A stretch of DNA of 11,356 bases from positions 1-11,356 of the forward strand of contig JALQWE010000076.1 of assembly GCA_023258825.1 (NCBI GenBank), in the 5' to 3' direction. Of this stretch, positions 7,651-11,356 are shown piece by piece. Below the pieces are notes generated by a model, which did no database searches, was not told where the DNA came from, and saw nothing but the letters and a program-made list of their open reading frames with translations. The DNA comes from Planctomycetaceae bacterium. Its GTDB lineage: Bacteria > Planctomycetota > Planctomycetia > Planctomycetales > Planctomycetaceae. The position numbers and the translations under genes are program-made. Every line of letters begins with the position of its first letter. The stretch's first letter is position 1.

Positions 7651-7679
7651 TTGTCCATTCCTCGCCTCACTCCTAGAAT
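7651..7679 (+). promoter_or_regulatory. Sigma70-type promoter P1 upstream of clpC
   Basis: TTGTCC (7651-7656) and TAGAAT (7674-7679) are separated by exactly 17 nt, matching TTGACA-17-TATAAT at four and five of six positions. It would start transcription near 7686 and give a leader of about 460 nt before the clpC start. It lies beyond the radical SAM gene end and hairpin, so it would make clpC an independent unit. Confidence 0.55.
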
Positions 7680-7731
7680 CCGGAACGGTTTTCGCTGCTC
7701 CTTCCACAGTCACCGCTTCAATTGCCAGCCA

Positions 7732-7746
7732 CTGCCATTATGGCAG
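7732..7746. repeat. 15-bp palindrome CTGCCAT-T-ATGGCAG
   Basis: Two perfect 7-bp arms flank a single central T. It lies about 50 nt downstream of the P1 -10. A one-nucleotide centre favours a protein-binding dyad over an RNA hairpin, though the RNA could still fold with a slightly larger loop. No known regulator is recognised. Confidence 0.5.
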
Positions 7747-7963
7747 CACGCAGCAATTCCTGATGCTGTGACAAAACGCTCGCGAACACTTCCAACGAGG
7801 TTGTGTCCCGTGAGTTGCCTGTTTGTTTTTTTGCAGAATCCAATCCCACAATCACCCTCTCCCGGCACAGGAATTGACCGTCAGGTCCAACGCGGGCTGT
7901 CAGGTGTTTTCAGGTCTGTATTCCACGAATTCTCAGTCAGAACAGGAAACAGCAGCAAAAAAA

Positions 7964-7994
7964 GTCGAGCCTTTCGCGGATTTGCCGCTAGAGT
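7964..7994 (+). promoter_or_regulatory. Possible second promoter P2 of clpC
   Basis: A candidate -10, TAGAGT at 7989-7994, has only a weak -35 (TCGAGC at 7965-7970, 18-nt spacer). It resembles the TAGAAT box of P1 and would give a leader of about 145 nt that begins just before the two hairpins and the second palindrome. This is tentative. Confidence 0.3.
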
Positions 7995-8000
7995 TCCGCT

Positions 8001-8015
8001 GGACCTTCAGGGTCC
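8001..8015 (+). repeat. Leader hairpin 1
   Basis: GGACC and GGTCC form a 5-bp GC-rich stem around TTCAG. It is the first of three consecutive inverted repeats within the 145 nt before clpC. Alone it could be chance. Confidence 0.35.
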
Positions 8016-8032
8016 CCACAGGTCACCACAGT

Positions 8033-8047
8033 CCGATCAGTGATCGG
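8033..8047. repeat. 15-bp palindrome CCGATCA-G-TGATCGG
   Basis: Two perfect 7-bp arms flank a single G, about 100 nt before the clpC start. It has the same 7-1-7 layout as the palindrome at 7732-7746, although the arm sequence differs. It may be an operator half-site pair, or a short RNA stem (CCGAT/ATCGG) with a CAGTG loop. Confidence 0.5.
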
Positions 8048-8065
8048 AAACAGTCATCACAAAAC

Positions 8066-8092
8066 GGGTTCTGACATGGTGGCGCAGAACCC
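8066..8092 (+). repeat. Leader hairpin GGGTTCTG/CAGAACCC
   Basis: A perfect 8-bp stem surrounds an 11-nt loop and ends 42 nt upstream of the ClpC ribosome-binding site. No T-run follows, so it is not a terminator. It is the most stable-looking structure in the leader and may affect mRNA stability or ribosome access. Confidence 0.5.
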
Positions 8093-8145
8093 TTGAACCT
8101 GTGACAACACTTCACAGGACTTCGAGAACAGAACGAGGACGTCGA

Positions 8146-10704
8146 ATGTACGAACGTTTCACAGACCGTGCCCGCAAGGTGATGCAGCTGGCCAATCAGG
8201 AAGCCCAGCGATTCAACCACGAGTACATCGGTACCGAGCACATTTTGCTCGGTCTGGTCAAGGAAGGGTCCGGGGTTGCCGCCAACGTCCTGAAAAATCT
8301 CGATGTGGATCTCCGCAAGATCCGCATGGAAGTTGAGAAGATTGTCCAGACCGGGCCGGATATGGTCACCATGGGCAAACTGCCGCAGACTCCCCGGGCC
8401 AAGAAAGTCATCGAATATGCGATGGACGAAGCCCGAAATCTGAATCACAACTACGTTGGCACCGAACACCTGCTGCTCGGACTGCTCCGCGAACAGGAAG
8501 GCGTTGCCGCTCAGGTCCTGATGAACCTGGGTATGAAACTTGACGATGTTCGCGATGAAGTCCTCAACCTGCTTGGCCATGGGATGGAATCCGCCGAACC
8601 AGGTGCGGAAGAACGTGGTGGCGGCGGTGCCGCTGGCGGTGCAGCAGCAGCTCAGAAAGGCGCCAGCCGCAGCAAGACCCCCGCACTCGACAGCTTCGGC
8701 CGCGACCTCACTGAACTCGCACGCCAGAAGAAACTGGACCCCGTTATCGGTCGCGAACGTGAAATCGAACGCGTCATCCAGATTCTCTGCCGACGGCAGA
8801 AAAATAACCCCGTCCTTCTCGGAGAAGCCGGCGTCGGCAAAACGGCGATCGTCGAAGGCTTCGCTCAGATGGTCGTGGACAATGCTGTTCCCGATATCCT
8901 TGCCGATCGCCGCATCATTGTGCTCGACCTCGCCATGATGGTGGCCGGTACCAAGTATCGCGGTCAGTTCGAAGAACGCATCAAGGCCGTCATGAACGAA
9001 GTGCGCCGCGCCCGCAATACCATCCTGTTCATCGACGAACTCCACACACTCGTCGGAGCAGGTGGAGCAGAAGGCGCAATCGATGCCTCCAATGTTCTCA
9101 AACCGGCACTCAGCCGTGGAGAAATTCAGTGCATCGGTGCCACGACGCTTGATGAATCCCGCAAGTACATCGAAAAGGACGCGGCCCTCGAACGACGCTT
9201 CCAGACCGTCATGGTGGATCCGCCAAGCGCCAGCCAGGCCGTGGAAATCCTCAAGGGGCTCCGTGATCGCTACGAAGAACACCATCGCGTGCAGATCACC
9301 GACGACGCACTCGAAGCGGCTGTGGAACTGTCCAACCGCTATATCAGCGCACGCTGTCTCCCGGACAAAGCCATCGACGTCATCGACGAATCCGGCGCCC
9401 GCGTGCGTCTGAAGTCCATGGTCCGTCCACCCGACCTCAAGGAACTCGAAGAAGAAATCCAGCGTCTGAATACCGCGAAAGAAGAAGCCGTGGCCGAACA
9501 GAAGTTCGAAAAAGCCGCGTCCTTCCGCGATCAGGCCGACAAACTCCGCCGTAAGAAGGATCAACTCACCGAAGAATGGCGTGAAAAATCCCGCCAGACC
9601 GATGGTGTTGTGGATGCCGAAGTCGTTGCCGAAGTCGTTGCCAAAATGACGGGGATTCCCCTCACACGACTCTCCAGCGAAGACGCCGTTCGGCTGCTGC
9701 AGATGGAGCAGGAACTGCACCGTCGTGTGATCAGCCAGGATCAGGCCATCACTCAGGTCTGCAAAGCTGTCCGCCGCAGTCGCAGCGGTCTCAAAGACCC
9801 CAAACGCCCCACCGGCGCGTTTTTGTTCTGCGGACCCACCGGCGTCGGCAAAACCCTGCTCGCCAAAACACTCGCTGAATTCATGTTCGGCGATGAAGAT
9901 GCCCTGATCCAGATCGACATGTCCGAGTACATGGAGAAGCACAACGTCAGTCGACTCATCGGGGCTCCCCCAGGCTACGTCGGCTTCGAAGAAGGTGGAC
10001 AACTCACCGAGAAAATCCGCCGCCGCCCCTACGCCGTGGTGCTGCTCGACGAAATCGAAAAAGCTCACCCCGACGTCTACAACATGCTGCTGCAGATTAT
10101 GGAGGAAGGTCACCTCACCGACAGCTTCGGCCGCCGTGTGGACTTCAAGAATGTGATCCTGATCATGACCACCAACGCCGGTGCCGCTCGCATGGCTCAT
10201 GGTGGCAGCATGGGACTGCATACCCTCCGCGAACGCGATGCGGAACGCACCTACGACGACATGAAGATCAATCTCATGCACGAACTGCAGAAGCAGTTCA
10301 AACCAGAATTTCTCGGACGCCTCGACGAAGTTGTTGTCTTCCGCAAGCTCACCCGCGTGGAACTCATGCAGATCGTCGATATCGAACTTCGCAAAGTGTT
10401 CGAACGCCTCCGCGAACGCGGCAAGAAGTTGATCCTCTCCGACGAAGCCCGCGGCTTCATCATCGATAAAGGCGAAGCCGGAGACGGTCTCGATTACGGA
10501 GCTCGACCACTGCGACGCAGTGTTGAAAAATACATCGAAGACCCGCTCTCGGAAGAACTCCTTCGCGGCACCTTCGATGGACTCAACACCATCCACGTGA
10601 AGGTCCGGGAAGTCGGAGATCAGAAACAACTGGACTTCGAAGGGGCTCAGGAAGACGAAGCCAGTGCTTCCGCAGAAACCGCCTCGACAGCATCCGGCAT
10701 CTGA
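8146..10704 (+). CDS. clpC: ATP-dependent Clp protease ATP-binding subunit ClpC
   Basis: This complete 852-residue class I Hsp100 unfoldase forms a hexamer that unfolds substrates and passes them to ClpP in the cytoplasm. In order: two Clp-N repeats (about 1-65 and 78-145, each with YIGTEH/YVGTEH); a Gly/Ala-rich linker (157-174); AAA-1 with Walker A GEAGVGKT (226-233), Walker B FIDELH (D297, E298) and arginine finger R350/R351; a UVR-like coiled-coil M domain (about 446-475); AAA-2 with Walker A GPTGVGKT (563-570), Walker B LLDEIEK (D635, E636) and sensor-2 GARPLRR (785-791). The ClpP-docking loop position reads MGL (689-691) where Bacillus ClpC has VGF. All catalytic residues are present. 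The start at 8146 has GAGGA 6 nt upstream and begins with the family's MYERFTDRARKVM; a GTG at 8101 would add 15 non-conserved residues. No ctsR or mcsAB is adjacent. A strong terminator follows. Confidence 0.97.
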   Translation: MYERFTDRARKVMQLANQEAQRFNHEYIGTEHILLGLVKEGSGVAANVLKNLDVDLRKIRMEVEKIVQTGPDMVTMGKLPQTPRAKKVIEYAMDEARNLNHNYVGTEHLLLGLLREQEGVAAQVLMNLGMKLDDVRDEVLNLLGHGMESAEPGAEERGGGGAAGGAAAAQKGASRSKTPALDSFGRDLTELARQKKLDPVIGREREIERVIQILCRRQKNNPVLLGEAGVGKTAIVEGFAQMVVDNAVPDILADRRIIVLDLAMMVAGTKYRGQFEERIKAVMNEVRRARNTILFIDELHTLVGAGGAEGAIDASNVLKPALSRGEIQCIGATTLDESRKYIEKDAALERRFQTVMVDPPSASQAVEILKGLRDRYEEHHRVQITDDALEAAVELSNRYISARCLPDKAIDVIDESGARVRLKSMVRPPDLKELEEEIQRLNTAKEEAVAEQKFEKAASFRDQADKLRRKKDQLTEEWREKSRQTDGVVDAEVVAEVVAKMTGIPLTRLSSEDAVRLLQMEQELHRRVISQDQAITQVCKAVRRSRSGLKDPKRPTGAFLFCGPTGVGKTLLAKTLAEFMFGDEDALIQIDMSEYMEKHNVSRLIGAPPGYVGFEEGGQLTEKIRRRPYAVVLLDEIEKAHPDVYNMLLQIMEEGHLTDSFGRRVDFKNVILIMTTNAGAARMAHGGSMGLHTLRERDAERTYDDMKINLMHELQKQFKPEFLGRLDEVVVFRKLTRVELMQIVDIELRKVFERLRERGKKLILSDEARGFIIDKGEAGDGLDYGARPLRRSVEKYIEDPLSEELLRGTFDGLNTIHVKVREVGDQKQLDFEGAQEDEASASAETASTASGI

Positions 10705-10722
10705 TCACCAGAGCCATCAAAC

Positions 10723-10758
10723 AAAAAGACCTGTGCCTTAAGCACAGGTCTTTTTTTT
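10723..10758 (+). terminator. Strong, bidirectional intrinsic terminator after clpC
   Basis: GACCTGTGC and GCACAGGTC form a perfect 9-bp stem with a CTTAA loop. A-tract pairing extends it to 14 bp, and eight T follow on the plus strand. The A-run before the stem gives five T on the minus strand, so it can also end the convergent small membrane protein gene, whose stop is about 20 nt away. It lies about 20 nt after the clpC stop. Confidence 0.93.
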
Positions 10759-10777
10759 GCGCCACGACCACTCGCTA

Positions 10778-11038
10778 TCATTCCTGTCCCGGTCGAAAGA
10801 CCCGAACATTCACCATCGTCTGCTGCGCCACAGCATGCGCCCATCCCGCAGATCCAGCCGCAATCCCCAGCAGAATCCACAACACATGCTCGCCGGGAAA
10901 GCCGGACCAGAGCAGCACAAGCGGCACCGTCACACCTGCCAGCAGATTCCAGAACGCCCACTGTCTGCGACCACAGTACAACAATCCCGCTCCCGGAATC
11001 AAAAAACTCAGGCAGGCAGCCTTCGTGGACTTTTTCAT
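10778..11038 (-). CDS. Small integral membrane protein (TM2-like)
   Basis: The 86-residue protein starts MKKSTKAACLSFLIPGAGLL and continues YCGRRQWAFWNLL. This recalls the TM2-type pattern of a short helix, a P-G-x-G-x-x-Y-x-G turn and a second helix. Predicted hydrophobic helices lie at about 7-22, 28-45 and 51-71, and the C-terminus is polar. The function is unknown; a cytoplasmic-membrane location is the only safe inference. ATG 11038 is chosen because a strong Shine-Dalgarno, GGGGGAG (11052-11046), lies 7 nt upstream. A longer in-frame extension to 11221 gives an Arg/Ser-rich, unconserved-looking sequence. It converges on clpC and shares the bidirectional terminator. Confidence 0.75.
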   Translation of the reverse strand: MKKSTKAACLSFLIPGAGLLYCGRRQWAFWNLLAGVTVPLVLLWSGFPGEHVLWILLGIAAGSAGWAHAVAQQTMVNVRVFRPGQE

Positions 11039-11281
11039 CAGTTGTCTCCCCCTGCACTCGTCGTCAATCCACTGATTTACGGCTTTCCCTGAGCTTTCAT
11101 TTCGGCCTTGCGACACTGATGTCCGGATGCCAGTCGTCGTGGATTTTCCCATACAAAACATGCCAGCTGCCGATTCCAGCCTCAGTGGAAAATGCAACCG
11201 CCGGGGAAGCAGACGCCCCACGGTCCGGACTTCCCGGCCTGTGATGGTTTCACCCCTCCCCCACGATCCCTTCCACCGCCG

Positions 11282-11356
11282 TTACGCCCGTCGCACATAC
11301 TCCAGCATCTGCGCTTCGGTCATGCGATCTGCCGCCTCGACACGCACCGGTACTTT
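11282..11356 (-). CDS. C-terminal fragment of an unidentified protein
   Basis: A frame open to the window edge encodes 24 residues, KVPVRVEAADRMTEAQMLEY then VRRA, and a TAA stop. The amphipathic helix-like ending suggests a genuine protein terminus, but it is too short to assign to a family. It points the same way as the small membrane protein, whose start is about 240 nt downstream. In that gap I saw no clear promoter or terminator. Confidence 0.45.
   Translation of the reverse strand, partial: KVPVRVEAADRMTEAQMLEYVRRA

Larger units (their letters stand above)
7563..8145 (+). other. Long non-coding leader region upstream of clpC
   Basis: These 583 nt hold no credible gene. Open frames here run through the palindromes and give low-complexity translations without motifs. 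The region contains a good promoter (7651-7679), a second weaker -10 (7989-7994), two 15-bp palindromes and two further hairpins. No CIRCE element (TTAGCACTC with GAGTGCTAA), HspR HAIR site or sigma32-type promoter was found, so control of clpC must differ from the classical HrcA, HspR and RpoH schemes, or be constitutive. Confidence 0.6.

Noticed and set aside
6249..7670. Two minus-strand open frames of 219 and 244 codons opposite the radical SAM gene
   Set aside because: Same shadow effect, with no recognisable motifs, while the plus strand encodes a clear protein family.
8023..10629. An 868-codon open frame on the minus strand, antisense to almost the whole of clpC
   Set aside because: It is in codon register with clpC and its Phe/Asp/Glu/His-rich translation mirrors clpC codons such as GAA and GTC. 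It has no domain motif or ribosome-binding site; it is a codon-usage shadow.
11039..11221. A 61-codon N-terminal extension of the small membrane protein
   Set aside because: A strong GGGGGAG ribosome-binding site precedes the internal ATG, and the extension has no conserved-looking sequence.

Overview
The window looks like a chromosomal segment of a GC-rich Gram-negative bacterium, most probably a planctomycete. This is inferred from the mix of genes: a Tat-exported DUF3500 protein, an exported PQQ-type beta-propeller, a secreted amidohydrolase and a stand-alone clpC without the Firmicutes ctsR-mcsA-mcsB partners. No 16S or ribosomal protein gene is present to confirm it. No mobile element, CRISPR array, tRNA or rRNA was seen, and the content is mostly housekeeping and family-level hypothetical genes.

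Left part (1-1803, + strand): the last 41 residues of a dihydropteroate synthase (folP), a Maf-family nucleotide pyrophosphatase 8 nt later, and an ATP-grasp enzyme of the RimK/DcsG-like type after another 30 nt. The tight spacing suggests one operon. It meets two minus-strand genes head-on: a secreted metal-dependent amidohydrolase (1858-3153) and, upstream of it, a Tat-exported DUF3500 protein (3276-4283). A clear intrinsic terminator (3191-3223) separates these two, so the amidohydrolase probably has its own promoter.

Centre (4284-7562): a 625-nt divergent intergenic region with a strong extended -10 promoter (TGCTATAAT) leads into a seven-bladed PQQ-like beta-propeller protein. A HemW/HemN-like radical SAM protein follows after 128 nt.

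Right part (7563-11356): a 583-nt non-coding leader with a good promoter and four inverted repeats precedes clpC, a complete two-AAA-domain Hsp100 chaperone. clpC ends at a strong, sequence-symmetric terminator shared with a convergent small membrane protein gene. The window closes with the last 24 codons of an unidentified minus-strand gene.

The feature most worth a second look is the long, palindrome-rich clpC leader. The exported DUF3500 protein and the DcsG-like ATP-grasp enzyme have no known substrate, so they are the main functional unknowns. I found no convincing evidence of a new multi-gene system.
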